Part shown: piece after piece, positions 17,368 through 25,734 of the stretch | Layout: each line of letters starts with the position of its first letter | Numbering within the stretch: the first letter of the stretch is position 1 | Source: Streptomyces shenzhenensis | GTDB taxonomy: Bacteria > Actinomycetota > Actinomycetes > Streptomycetales > Streptomycetaceae | DNA: 64,000 bases | Assembly (NCBI RefSeq): GCF_003688995.1 | Contig: NZ_PENI01000004.1 | Span: forward strand, 372,001 to 436,000 | Direction: 5' to 3' | Notes under the pieces: model-generated | The model's input: only the letters and a program-made list of their open reading frames with translations | The model's database searches: none | Told to the model about the DNA's origin: nothing | Translations under genes and position numbers: made by a program

Positions 17368-18321
17368 ATGAGCGTTCGTACCCAGTCATCCGAGCAGTCG
17401 GCCGAGGCCGTACACCGTGCCGGCTTCGCCTGCTTCGTGGGCCGCCCCAACGCGGGCAAGTCCACCCTCACGAACGCGCTGGTCGGGCAGAAGGTGGCGA
17501 TCACCTCGAACCGGCCGCAGACCACCCGGCACACGGTACGGGGCATCGTGCACCGCCCCGAAGCCCAGCTGATCCTGGTCGACACCCCTGGCCTGCACAA
17601 GCCGCGCACCCTGCTCGGCGAGCGGCTGAACGATGTGGTGCGCACCACCTGGGCCGAGGTGGACGTGATCGGTTTCTGCCTTCCCGCCGACCAGAAGATC
17701 GGCCCCGGTGACCGCTTCATCGCGAAGGAGCTGGCCGGGATCAAGAAGACACCCAAGGTCGCCGTCATCACCAAGACCGACCTGGTGGACTCCAAGGCAC
17801 TCGCCGAGCAGCTGATCGCCATCGACGCGCTGGGCAGGGAGCTGGGCTTCGAGTGGGCGGAGATCGTCCCGGTGTCGGCGGTCGGCGACAAGCAGGTGGA
17901 ACTCCTCGCCGACCTGCTGATCCCGATGCTGCCCGAGGGGCCGGCGCTCTATCCCGAGGGCGACCTCACGGACGAGCCGGAGCAGGTCATGGTGGCCGAG
18001 CTGATCCGTGAGGCCGCGCTGGAGGGCGTCCGGGACGAGCTGCCGCACTCCATCGCCGTGGTCGTCGAGGAGATGCTCCCGCGCGAGGACCGCCCCGCTG
18101 ACCGGCCGCTGCTGGACATCCACGCCAACCTCTACATCGAACGCCCCAGCCAGAAGGGCATCGTCATCGGCCCCAAGGGCAAGCGCCTGAAGGACGTCGG
18201 CATCAAGTCCCGCAAGCAGATCGAGGCACTGCTGGGCACGCCGGTGTTCCTGGACCTCCACGTAAAGGTCGCCAAGGACTGGCAACGAGACCCGAAACAA
18301 CTACGCCGCCTGGGCTTCTGA
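17368..18321 (+). CDS. era: GTPase Era
   Basis: Essential GTPase that binds 16S rRNA and supports 30S assembly (317 aa). G1 is GRPNAGKS, the switch has QTTRHTVRG, G3 DTPGLHKP, G4 TKTD, and the C-terminal KH domain is seen in IERPSQKGIVIGPKGKRLKD. ATG 17368 is chosen because GACAAT (17355-17360) stands 7 bases upstream, the spacing of a leaderless transcript; ATG 17359 would add three residues and overlap that hexamer. The two genes that usually flank era, cdd and recO, are here an inactive homolog upstream and recO about 29 kb downstream. Confidence 0.95.
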   Translation: MSVRTQSSEQSAEAVHRAGFACFVGRPNAGKSTLTNALVGQKVAITSNRPQTTRHTVRGIVHRPEAQLILVDTPGLHKPRTLLGERLNDVVRTTWAEVDVIGFCLPADQKIGPGDRFIAKELAGIKKTPKVAVITKTDLVDSKALAEQLIAIDALGRELGFEWAEIVPVSAVGDKQVELLADLLIPMLPEGPALYPEGDLTDEPEQVMVAELIREAALEGVRDELPHSIAVVVEEMLPREDRPADRPLLDIHANLYIERPSQKGIVIGPKGKRLKDVGIKSRKQIEALLGTPVFLDLHVKVAKDWQRDPKQLRRLGF

Positions 18322-18338
18322 CCCGACAACGCATCCCC

Positions 18339-18980
18339 TCACGGGTAGGGGGTGAGCAGCGTCTCCAGCGCATGGGCGTGGGTCCGGAGTGCCTCTTTGG
18401 CACCGGGACGTGAGGGAGCGTCCGGGCGCAGGATGTCCGGGAGGAACTTGACCCGCCACATCCGGAAGGTGTCCACCGCCGCCTGGTCCCCGTCGCGGCC
18501 CAGCAGCGAAGCCGCCCCGCGCACGGCGGCGACCACGAGCGCGGCTACTTGCTCGGGACCGGGGCCGCGCACGGTGGCGGCGCCCACCAGGGCATCCAGG
18601 AGAGCGGTCAGCTGCAGGTCACCGCCCATGTGGACCATGCGTCGCAGCACGACCGGGTCGTCCGTGTCGGGTGGATAGCCCTCGATACAGCCCGAGTACA
18701 TCATGAGGTATTCCGGTGTCACCGCACGGTTGTCGTGCCAACCACCCTGTCTCTCGAAGATGTCCATGGTCTCCGCGGAGAAGTCTCCGATGCTTCGGAT
18801 CACTTCGAGAAGGTGATCCAGGTCGTCGCGGTGTGCGGCGACGAAGCCGGAAAGGGAGACATCCCGCAGTGACCGTGCCCCCGAGACGGTGACCGCGCTC
18901 AGCTCCAGAATCCCCCACAGCGGGGCGAACACGTCGTAGCCGAGCCCTGTTTCGGAGACCGGCGCGTACTCATCCGTCAT
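18339..18980 (-). CDS. Probable immunity protein for the RHS toxin
   Basis: 213 residues, no signal peptide or membrane helix, acidic and mostly helical by composition, unlike any family I recognise. It begins 19 bases downstream of the RHS toxin stop on the same strand, exactly where RHS immunity genes sit, and ends 17 bases from the era stop in convergent orientation. AAGGTCC upstream of ATG 18980 is a modest ribosome site. The call rests on position only. Confidence 0.6.
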   Translation of the reverse strand: MTDEYAPVSETGLGYDVFAPLWGILELSAVTVSGARSLRDVSLSGFVAAHRDDLDHLLEVIRSIGDFSAETMDIFERQGGWHDNRAVTPEYLMMYSGCIEGYPPDTDDPVVLRRMVHMGGDLQLTALLDALVGAATVRGPGPEQVAALVVAAVRGAASLLGRDGDQAAVDTFRMWRVKFLPDILRPDAPSRPGAKEALRTHAHALETLLTPYP

Positions 18981-18999
18981 GTCAAAGGACCTTGCTCGA

Positions 19000-21900
19000 T
19001 CAGAAGAGGCCGGCGAAGTGCCGCATTGTCGCCTCTGGGGTGGGGAGGACGTCCGTGATGCCGTTGTTCAGGATTTCGATGCCCTCGGGTGTGTTGACGA
19101 AGAATTCAGGCTGATTTCCCCTCGGGCCGCCCATCTGCCGGATGGAGCCGGCGAATTCCTCCGGTACTTGGACACGGACCACGTGCCCGCCTCGACCGTA
19201 GGACGAAGCGGCTCGTGTGAAGTCGTCCGTCAAGTAGACACCCGCCTGCGGCGTACCGGCTCGCTGCCCCGCCTCGGAGAGGTCCAACGCGAACTGGCTG
19301 CCCTGCCAGTCCATCGACCCATGGTACAGAACCGTATAAGGAGACAGTCCGAACGGATCGATGTACCGGAACGGGTTGGCCACATAGCCGTAGGGATTGG
19401 GGGCCGGCTCCAGTCCGAGCGGATCCGGTGTGGAATAGCGCGCGGTCTCGGGATCGTAATAGCGCTGGTAGTTGTAGTGGAGGCCGGTTTCCGCGTCGTG
19501 GTACTGGCCCGGGAAGCGCAGGGGCGTGTGGGCGGTGCTGTCGGCCTGCCACGCGGTGATGCCCCAGAGGGTTCTGCGGGAGCGCCAGGCGATGTGTCCC
19601 GCCTCGTCGACGAGTTCGGTGGGAGTACCCACGACGTCGGTGACGATGGCGAAGAAGCGGGAGTCGATCTCCTCCTGTGTGGCCCGGTCGGTGAGGCGTT
19701 CGGTCTGGGCCACGGGGAACAGCCCGTCGTGATCCCAGGTGAGCGTCACCGGGTGCGGCAGTTCCGCGGCAGTGGTGGTCTGCTCGACGAGGGTGGGACC
19801 GTCCCAGGTGAACCGGACCTCCTCCGTGACTGTCACGCCGTCGGCGGCCAGGCGCTGCTTGGCCGTGCGGCGGCCGAAGGGGTCGTAGCGGTAGCGCCAG
19901 ACGGTCCCGTCCGGGGTGGTCACCGAGGTGAGACGGTCCTCGGCGTCCCACGCGTACCGCCAGACGTCGGGCTTGCGCGACAGCCGGGTCCTGCGGCGGA
20001 CCACGATGCGTCCCGCCGCGTCGTACTCGTAGCGCATGGAGCCTGCGGAGGTGAGGCTGTTGCCGGTGCAGGCTCGATCGCCCTGCGCTTCGTGGCCGGG
20101 GTGGCCTGCGGGCCACACTGCCCGGCTCTGGTTTCCCACGGGGTCGAAGGCGTAGCGCTCGGTCCAGTCGCGCGCCTGGACTTCCGTCACTCGGCCGGCG
20201 TCGTCGAGGCCGAGTTCGATCCCGCCGAGCAGGGGATCGTCGATGCCGACGAGGAGGCCGTCCGGACGGTAGGTGTAGGAGCGGTGTTGGACCGTGGCCC
20301 CGGCCGCGGTGACGGTCTGGTCCACCAACCGGCCGGCCGCGTCCCAGCCCTGGCCCAGTTCGAGGTGGTCACCCACCAGCCGCGAGGTCTCGCGTCCGGC
20401 CGCGTCATGGCGGAGGGCGAGGGCGTGACCGGAGGCGACGAGCGATGTCGTACGGCCGGCCGCGTCGTGACCGTAGCGGGTGCGGGCGCCCGTGGGAGTC
20501 ATCCGCTCGGTGCGCCGGCCCGCTGCGTCGTAACCGAACGACAGGGTTGTGCCGTTCACGGTCTCGGCGACGGGCCTGCCGTTCGCGTCCCGTTCCCAGG
20601 TCACCGTGGAGTCGGGGCCCGTGGCGCGCAGCCTCCTGCCCACGCTGTCGTACTCGTACCCGGTGACCGCTCCGTCCACGTTCTTGGCGGACAGCCGCCC
20701 CGAGGAGTCGTACGTGTAGGTGACCGACTGTCCCAGCGGATTCGCGCGTGCCACCACGCGGCCCGCCGGGTCACGTGTGTAGGTGATCCGGCGGTTGTCG
20801 AAGTCCGTCTCCGCCACCAGGCGTCCGGCCGGATCGTACGCGTACTCCCACGTCATGCCGCGCGGGGCGGTGACCTTGGTCAGGCGGAGCGAAGGGTCGT
20901 GCTCGAACTCGTACCGGACTCCGTCGGGTCCGGTACGCGCGGTGAGCAGGTCGAAGTGGGTGTACTCGTAGCGGGAGACACCGCCGTTCGCGTCCGTGTG
21001 GCTGACGCAGTTGCCTTCGCCGTCGTAGGCCCATGTCTGCTCCGCCCCGTCCGGCCCGAGCAGGCGGGCGAGCCGGCCCTCGACGGTCCACCAGCGGCGG
21101 GCCTGCGCTCCCATGGGGTCTGTGGTGCGGGTGACTCGGCCGAAGGCGTCGTGCTCCGCGGTCCTTCGGTTGCCCAGCGGGTCGGTCAGTTCGGCCACCA
21201 GCCCCGCGGCGTTGCAGCGTACCCGCGTGATCGCGCCGAGTGCGTCGGTGACGGTGGTCAGCCGCCCGGCGTCGTCGAACGCGTACCGCGTCGTCGCGCC
21301 GGTCGCGTCGGTGGCGGCGGTGCAGTTGCCGCGCGCGTCGTACGCGCGCCGCCAACGGGATCCGTCCGGCAGCGTCACGGTCGTGGGGCGCCCGAGTTCG
21401 TTGTACGTGCAGCGGGTCACCCCGCCGTCCGGACGGGTGACGGAGAGGGGCCGTCCGTCGAGGTCGTGGGTGAACCGGGTGGTGTGACCCAGGGCGTCCG
21501 TCGAGGACACGACGTGGTGGTTCCGGTCGTACTCCGTGCGTGTGGTGCCGCCGTTGGCGTCGATCTCGGCGACGACCTGGCAGAGGTCGTTGATCACGAA
21601 TCGGCTGGCCGCGCCCTGGGCGGTGGTGAGGGTCGTGACCCGGTGGTCCGGCCAGCGCGGGTCCCTGCCGCCGTAGTCGAGGGTGATCGCGATGTGGCCG
21701 GCCGCGCCGCCCTCGGCGATGCAGCGGTCCTGCGTGTCGTAGGTGTAGGCGTAGCGGCTGTCGTTGGTGTCGGTCCACGAGGCGACGCGCAACCGCTCGT
21801 CGTAGCTGAAACGGAGCGCGAGACCTGAGGAGTTGATGACCTCGGTGAGATTGCCGTCGGTGTATCCGTACCGCTTGACGGTGACGTCCGAGCCGTCCTC

Positions 21901-23517
21901 GCCGGCGCCGGCCAAGGCGAGGGCGGTGATACGGCCGTCATCGGCGGTCAGCTTCAGGTGGTAGCCGGACGAGTGGCGGATGTCGGTGGGGGTGCCGACA
22001 GCGTCGTAGTGGAAGTCGATGGTGTGCCCGTTGCGGTCCGATATCGACTCCAGCAGCGCCAGCCCGTCGGCGGGTGCCCCGAAGCGGCGGGTGTGCCCGG
22101 TGAGGGGGTCGGTCACGGCGTAGCCGCCGTTCTCCAGCCGGGACAGGGGCCGGCGAGGACCGATGTCCGGCAGCACGGGTGCCCCCGGCCGGTTCGGATG
22201 CGGATACGTGAGGATCAGGCCGTCCTCGGTGACGAAGACGACTCCCTCCGTGTCGATCTCCAGACGCTGGTCCACGGTTGAGGACCACGACGGCCCGAAC
22301 CACCAGCCCGCCGCATACCCCGACTCCACCCGGCGTTCGAAGGCCAGAGGGAGGAGACCCGGAAGCTCTGTGTCGGTCTGAGGGAGGAACATCTTGCCCG
22401 TGGCCATGTCCACCGGGTCGCTGCCGCCGCGGCGGACAACGCCCGTCAACCGGTTGAAGGCGCCCCGGGCCCCGTCGGCCAGCATGCCCCTGCCGCTCTT
22501 GGCCAGCCCGCGCAGGCTCAGGGCCATCCCCTTCAGGCCCAGCTTGCCCAGGCCCTTCATCCCTCGGGCGAGGCCGCCGAGTGTGGTGATGCCCTTGCCG
22601 CCGGGTATGCAGTCCAGGGCTGCGAACGCCACGTCCCACAGGGATGCCTGGCCCTGGGAGTATTTGTAGAGGGTGTCCGCGAGGACGACGAGGGCCGCGA
22701 TCAGGACGATCGCACCCAGGATCGGCCCGCCGATGATCATCGCGACGATGCCGACGACCGCGACGACCACCTTGCAGACCGCGACGATCGTGTCCCAGTT
22801 GTTCTCGAACCAGTGGCCGATGTCCTCCCACCACGACCGGTTCTGGATCCCCGCGTCCGACGCCTCGTCGATCTTCGTCTTCGCCTCACGGGCCGCCTCG
22901 TCGCGCATCTTCCGCGCGTCCTCGGCCATCTTCTTCGCCGCGTCGAGGGCGTTCTGCGCGGTCGTGACGTCCGACTGGGCCTCGGTGCGGGCCGACTTGG
23001 CGTGCTGGACGTCCCGGGTGGCGGCGCGGACCTTCGCCTCGTCCGGCTTGTCCCCGTCGCTGCCGCGGCCGGTCGGGTCGTCCTTGTACTTGTCCGCCTC
23101 CTTGCCGGCCCGGGTGACCCAGGAATCGGCCGACGCGAGACGGGACTTGGCGGAGGACAGGTCGGACTGGGCCTCCTTCGCCCTCGCCAGCGCCCGGTCC
23201 GCCAGCGCCTGCGCACGCTCCAGCTTCGGCCAGAAGTCGGCGAGCGCGTCGCCGCACATCTCGTACGACGTCCTCAGCTTCTTCAGGTTCTTCGGGACGT
23301 CCCCGAACTGCTCCTTGAAGACCTCCGCCGACTTGCCCGCCCACTCCAGCAGCGTGCCCTCGCCCGCCATGCCCTTGACCAGCCGCAGGGCGTCGGAGAC
23401 ATCGTCGGCGAAGTCGTGGAGCTGCTTCGCCAGGGAACGGACCCGCTGCGGGTCGCCCGGTGTCGGGTCCTTGTCAAGATCCAGCGGATGCCAGTCCGCG
23501 GGCCGATGCCCCACCAT
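19000..23517 (-). CDS. RHS/YD-repeat polymorphic toxin
   Basis: 1505 residues. N-terminus (1-120) resembles WXG/LXG-type modules with LLEWAGKSAEVFKEQF, suggesting type VII export rather than Sec. A long Lys/Ala/Asp coiled coil (about 90-230) and a hydrophobic pair (about 262-300) follow, then a DUF6531 start (DPVDMATGKMFLPQTD) and many YD repeats (Y-E-Y-D, GRxxxxT). The shell closes with DPLGLEPAPNPYGYVANPFR and DPFGLS. The variable 113-residue tip (YHGS, AGVYLTDDFTRAASSYG, QPEFFVNTPEG) looks like the H-Y-E ADP-ribosyltransferase fold of DUF3990 type; this is inference. The neighbouring gene is the likely immunity protein. ATG 23517 has GGGGG about 9 bases upstream. Confidence 0.88.
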   Translation of the reverse strand: MVGHRPADWHPLDLDKDPTPGDPQRVRSLAKQLHDFADDVSDALRLVKGMAGEGTLLEWAGKSAEVFKEQFGDVPKNLKKLRTSYEMCGDALADFWPKLERAQALADRALARAKEAQSDLSSAKSRLASADSWVTRAGKEADKYKDDPTGRGSDGDKPDEAKVRAATRDVQHAKSARTEAQSDVTTAQNALDAAKKMAEDARKMRDEAAREAKTKIDEASDAGIQNRSWWEDIGHWFENNWDTIVAVCKVVVAVVGIVAMIIGGPILGAIVLIAALVVLADTLYKYSQGQASLWDVAFAALDCIPGGKGITTLGGLARGMKGLGKLGLKGMALSLRGLAKSGRGMLADGARGAFNRLTGVVRRGGSDPVDMATGKMFLPQTDTELPGLLPLAFERRVESGYAAGWWFGPSWSSTVDQRLEIDTEGVVFVTEDGLILTYPHPNRPGAPVLPDIGPRRPLSRLENGGYAVTDPLTGHTRRFGAPADGLALLESISDRNGHTIDFHYDAVGTPTDIRHSSGYHLKLTADDGRITALALAGAGEDGSDVTVKRYGYTDGNLTEVINSSGLALRFSYDERLRVASWTDTNDSRYAYTYDTQDRCIAEGGAAGHIAITLDYGGRDPRWPDHRVTTLTTAQGAASRFVINDLCQVVAEIDANGGTTRTEYDRNHHVVSSTDALGHTTRFTHDLDGRPLSVTRPDGGVTRCTYNELGRPTTVTLPDGSRWRRAYDARGNCTAATDATGATTRYAFDDAGRLTTVTDALGAITRVRCNAAGLVAELTDPLGNRRTAEHDAFGRVTRTTDPMGAQARRWWTVEGRLARLLGPDGAEQTWAYDGEGNCVSHTDANGGVSRYEYTHFDLLTARTGPDGVRYEFEHDPSLRLTKVTAPRGMTWEYAYDPAGRLVAETDFDNRRITYTRDPAGRVVARANPLGQSVTYTYDSSGRLSAKNVDGAVTGYEYDSVGRRLRATGPDSTVTWERDANGRPVAETVNGTTLSFGYDAAGRRTERMTPTGARTRYGHDAAGRTTSLVASGHALALRHDAAGRETSRLVGDHLELGQGWDAAGRLVDQTVTAAGATVQHRSYTYRPDGLLVGIDDPLLGGIELGLDDAGRVTEVQARDWTERYAFDPVGNQSRAVWPAGHPGHEAQGDRACTGNSLTSAGSMRYEYDAAGRIVVRRRTRLSRKPDVWRYAWDAEDRLTSVTTPDGTVWRYRYDPFGRRTAKQRLAADGVTVTEEVRFTWDGPTLVEQTTTAAELPHPVTLTWDHDGLFPVAQTERLTDRATQEEIDSRFFAIVTDVVGTPTELVDEAGHIAWRSRRTLWGITAWQADSTAHTPLRFPGQYHDAETGLHYNYQRYYDPETARYSTPDPLGLEPAPNPYGYVANPFRYIDPFGLSPYTVLYHGSMDWQGSQFALDLSEAGQRAGTPQAGVYLTDDFTRAASSYGRGGHVVRVQVPEEFAGSIRQMGGPRGNQPEFFVNTPEGIEILNNGITDVLPTPEATMRHFAGLF

Positions 23518-23602
23518 CCCGCAACCCCCGTCACGTGTGCCGCACTTGTCGCGTGTACGCCGTGGCCAAGGTACTTGATCCCCGGCCCGCGGACGATGCC
23601 GT

Positions 23603-24521
23603 TCAGGCGTCGGCCGCGGGCGGCGGGCAGGCCGTCTCCGTGAGCGTGGCGAGCCGGGAGGCGAGGACGCGGCCCCAGGCGCGGTAGCCCGCGGGGGACG
23701 GGTGGAACCGGTCGGCCGCCAGCCAGTCACCGGGGAGGTCCGGCGGGCCCCCGGAGGGAAGGTGGAAGACGGCGGCTCCCCTCGTGGCCGCCGTCTTCAG
23801 CTTGTGGTCCAGCAGACGGACGTAGAACGACATCGGCAGGCGCAGCCGGCGCGGCAGGGCCGCCAGGCCGTCGATCCTCGGGAGGCCCGCGAAGACCAGC
23901 GGGACCTCTTCGCCGAGCCGCAGGCGTACGTCGCGGATCAGGGACTCGGCGTCCCGGCGGAACGCGCCCGGCCTGCGCAGCCGCAGCGCGTCATTGGTGC
24001 CGGCCACCACTAGGCCCTGTCGTCAAACTCCCTCCCCCAGCCTCCGGCCGGGAGGTGCCCCCAGCCCCGCGATGCCATGCACGCAGTCGCCGCACCGGAC
24101 ACAGGCCCAAGTACGTCCAGTACGAGGGCCCGCGCCCGGCACACCGAGAGCACGCACCTGACGCCGCAGGGCCCGCCCTCCGGGCGGACGACGGGAGTTT
24201 GACGACAGGACCTAGGACCAGGTGCGGGCGCCACCGGGTCGTCGGGTCGGTGAGCCCCGACAGCAGACCGCGCCGCACTTCCGAGAGCGTCGCGCCCGGC
24301 TTCGCCGTCACCCGCCAGGACACCGCCCGGCCGGTCATCGCCGTCAGGGCCTGTGCCGTCTGGCCGGTGAGCGTGGCACGGTGGTCCGGCGCGCCCACGC
24401 CCGCCGCCACCGAGTCCCCGATCACCGCCAGCCGCAGCGCGGGCTCCGCGCCCTCCGTGGTTCCCGTGTCGTCCCCCGCGGCCGCCGGCAGCCGTACCGG
24501 TCGCGTACCCGTCCTGCGCAT
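23603..24521 (-). pseudogene. SGNH/GDSL hydrolase gene split by a small insertion element
   Basis: The upstream half (24521-24213) encodes LRLAVIGDSVAAGVGAPD, the block I Ser motif of SGNH hydrolases, and ends in RWRPHLVL. The downstream half (24010-23603) begins VVAGTNDALRL, the GxND block III, and contains DRFHPSPAGYRAWG, the DxxHP block V. Between them is a 198-bp inverted-repeat element with a CTAG duplication. Removing the element and one CTAG joins CTA to GTG and restores HLVL-VVAGTND in frame, so the gene was intact until a recent insertion. As it stands the product is truncated after foreign codons and should be inactive. Confidence 0.88.
24010..24215. mobile_element. MITE-like insertion with inverted repeats and CTAG target duplication
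   Basis: The ends carry CCTGTCGTCAAACTCCC (from 24016) and its complement GGGAGTTTGACGACAGG (to 24209); one further base pair outward is mismatched. CTAG flanks both sides (24010-24013 and 24212-24215). The 198-bp body has no transposase ORF, so it must be moved in trans, probably by an IS5-type enzyme given the CTAG-type target. It contains a small palindrome CCTCC-GGCCG-GGAGG near 24051. Confidence 0.88.
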
Positions 24522-24538
24522 GCGCCGAACCCCCGTCC

Positions 24539-24568
24539 ATAACGCCGTTATGCCAATAACAGCGTTAT
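24539..24568. promoter_or_regulatory. Paired TetR operators
   Basis: ATAAC-GCC-GTTAT (24539-24551) and ATAAC-AGC-GTTAT (24556-24568) are two inverted repeats with the same arms, 17 bases apart. The second overlaps the -10-like TATGCT (24566-24571) of the tetR gene, as expected for autorepression, and the pair lies between the divergent SGNH gene and tetR. Confidence 0.8.
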
Positions 24569-24577
24569 GCTCGGCTC

Positions 24578-25240
24578 GTGTCAACCCAGAACCCGGATCC
24601 GGCGGCGCCCGGCCGCGGCGCCCGCCCCCTCCGCCGCCGCCTGCTGGACGAGGCCGCCCGGGTCCTCGCCGAGGAAGGGCCAGGCGCGCTCAGCGCACGC
24701 CGGCTCGTGCGGGCCGTCGGCGCCTCCACCATGGCCGTGTACACCCACTTCGGGTCCATGCCGGAACTGGTGCGCGAGGTCATGAAGGAGGGCGTCGAAC
24801 GGTTCCTCGCCCGGGTGCGGGAGGTACCGCCCGACGCCGACCCCGTCCGTGAACTGGCCGGACTCTGCCGCGCCTACCAGGAGTTCGCGCGCGCCGAACC
24901 CCACGTCTACGCCGTGCTGTTCGGCGGCTCGGCGCTCGCCGGGTTCGAACTCAGCGAGACGGACCGGTCCATGGGCGTCGCCCTGCTGCGCTTCCCGCGC
25001 GACGCGATCCGCCGGTGCGCCGGCGCCGGGCGGTTCCACGCCGACACGGACGCCGATCTCCTCGTCCGCCAGCTGTTCGCGCAGATGCACGGACTCGCCC
25101 AACTCACCCGCGCCGGCTACATCCTGGGCCGCTACGGACCGGACGACGTACTCGCCGGCCTCCTACGCGACCTCGCGGTCGCCGCAGGCGACAACCCCAC
25201 ACAAGCCACGACGTCCGTACGGTCAGGGCTGGCCGGATGA
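24578..25240 (+). CDS. TetR/AcrR family regulator
   Basis: DNA-binding repressor of 220 residues. The N-terminal helix-turn-helix is seen in AARVLAEEGPGALSARRLVR and ASTMAVYTHFGSMPELVREV (about 25-70), followed by a helical ligand-binding domain. GTG 24578 is supported by TATGCT (24566-24571) 6 bases upstream, a leaderless arrangement. Two matching inverted repeats at 24539-24568 are its likely operators; the divergent target would be the SGNH hydrolase gene, now broken, so the regulator may have lost its local partner. Ligand unknown. Confidence 0.9.
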   Translation: MSTQNPDPAAPGRGARPLRRRLLDEAARVLAEEGPGALSARRLVRAVGASTMAVYTHFGSMPELVREVMKEGVERFLARVREVPPDADPVRELAGLCRAYQEFARAEPHVYAVLFGGSALAGFELSETDRSMGVALLRFPRDAIRRCAGAGRFHADTDADLLVRQLFAQMHGLAQLTRAGYILGRYGPDDVLAGLLRDLAVAAGDNPTQATTSVRSGLAG

Positions 25241-25323
25241 CGTACGCCTCCGGCAGCCCGGTGTGCTGACACTGTGTCGCCCCTAGAGTTGTAGCCCGGG
25301 GCCGGACCGAGGGAGGGCGGACG

Positions 25324-25734
25324 ATGGACGCGGAGATCACTCTTTTAGCGGGCACCGCCGGGACGACGATCGCGACGCTGCTGGCGTCCGACGCGTGGAA
25401 CGGCGTGCGGAACGGAGTGCTCGCGCTGTGGAGACGTGTCCGGCCGGACCATGAGGAGCACGTCGCCGCCCAGCTCGACGCGTCGCGCCGGGACCTCTTG
25501 GACGCGCAGGCCGACGGTGACGAGGAGACCGAGCGGGAGATCGCGGCGGAGTGGCGCGGCCGCATCCGCCGTCTCCTCGTCACCCACCCCGAGCTGGCGG
25601 CGGAACTACGTTCCCTGCTGACCGAACTCGCCCCCGGCACACCCGCCACCGTAACCGTCACCCAACGCGCGACCGCCTCCGGCAGCTCACGCGTCTACCA
25701 GGCCGGCCGCGACCTGAACGTCGACCAGCGGTGA
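25324..25734 (+). CDS. Small partner of STAND ATPase, with a TTA codon
   Basis: 136 residues of unknown family. A short hydrophobic stretch starts it, then a charged helical region (about 38-85) and a C-terminal tail RVYQAGRDLNVDQR. The same RVYQA-G-D motif appears at residues 14-21 of the next protein. The eighth codon of the frame is TTA (25345-25347), the codon read by the bldA tRNA in Streptomyces, so translation is probably tied to development. The stop overlaps the next start as GTGA, so the pair should be coupled. Similar small proteins sit beside STAND ATPases in actinobacterial conflict systems; a role as effector-associated adaptor is inference. Confidence 0.75.
   Translation: MDAEITLLAGTAGTTIATLLASDAWNGVRNGVLALWRRVRPDHEEHVAAQLDASRRDLLDAQADGDEETEREIAAEWRGRIRRLLVTHPELAAELRSLLTELAPGTPATVTVTQRATASGSSRVYQAGRDLNVDQR

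Noticed and set aside
18979..21828. A 949-residue open frame on the + strand
   Set aside because: It is the antisense shadow of the RHS gene. It has no ribosome site and its Val/Gly/Arg-rich translation mirrors the YD repeats.
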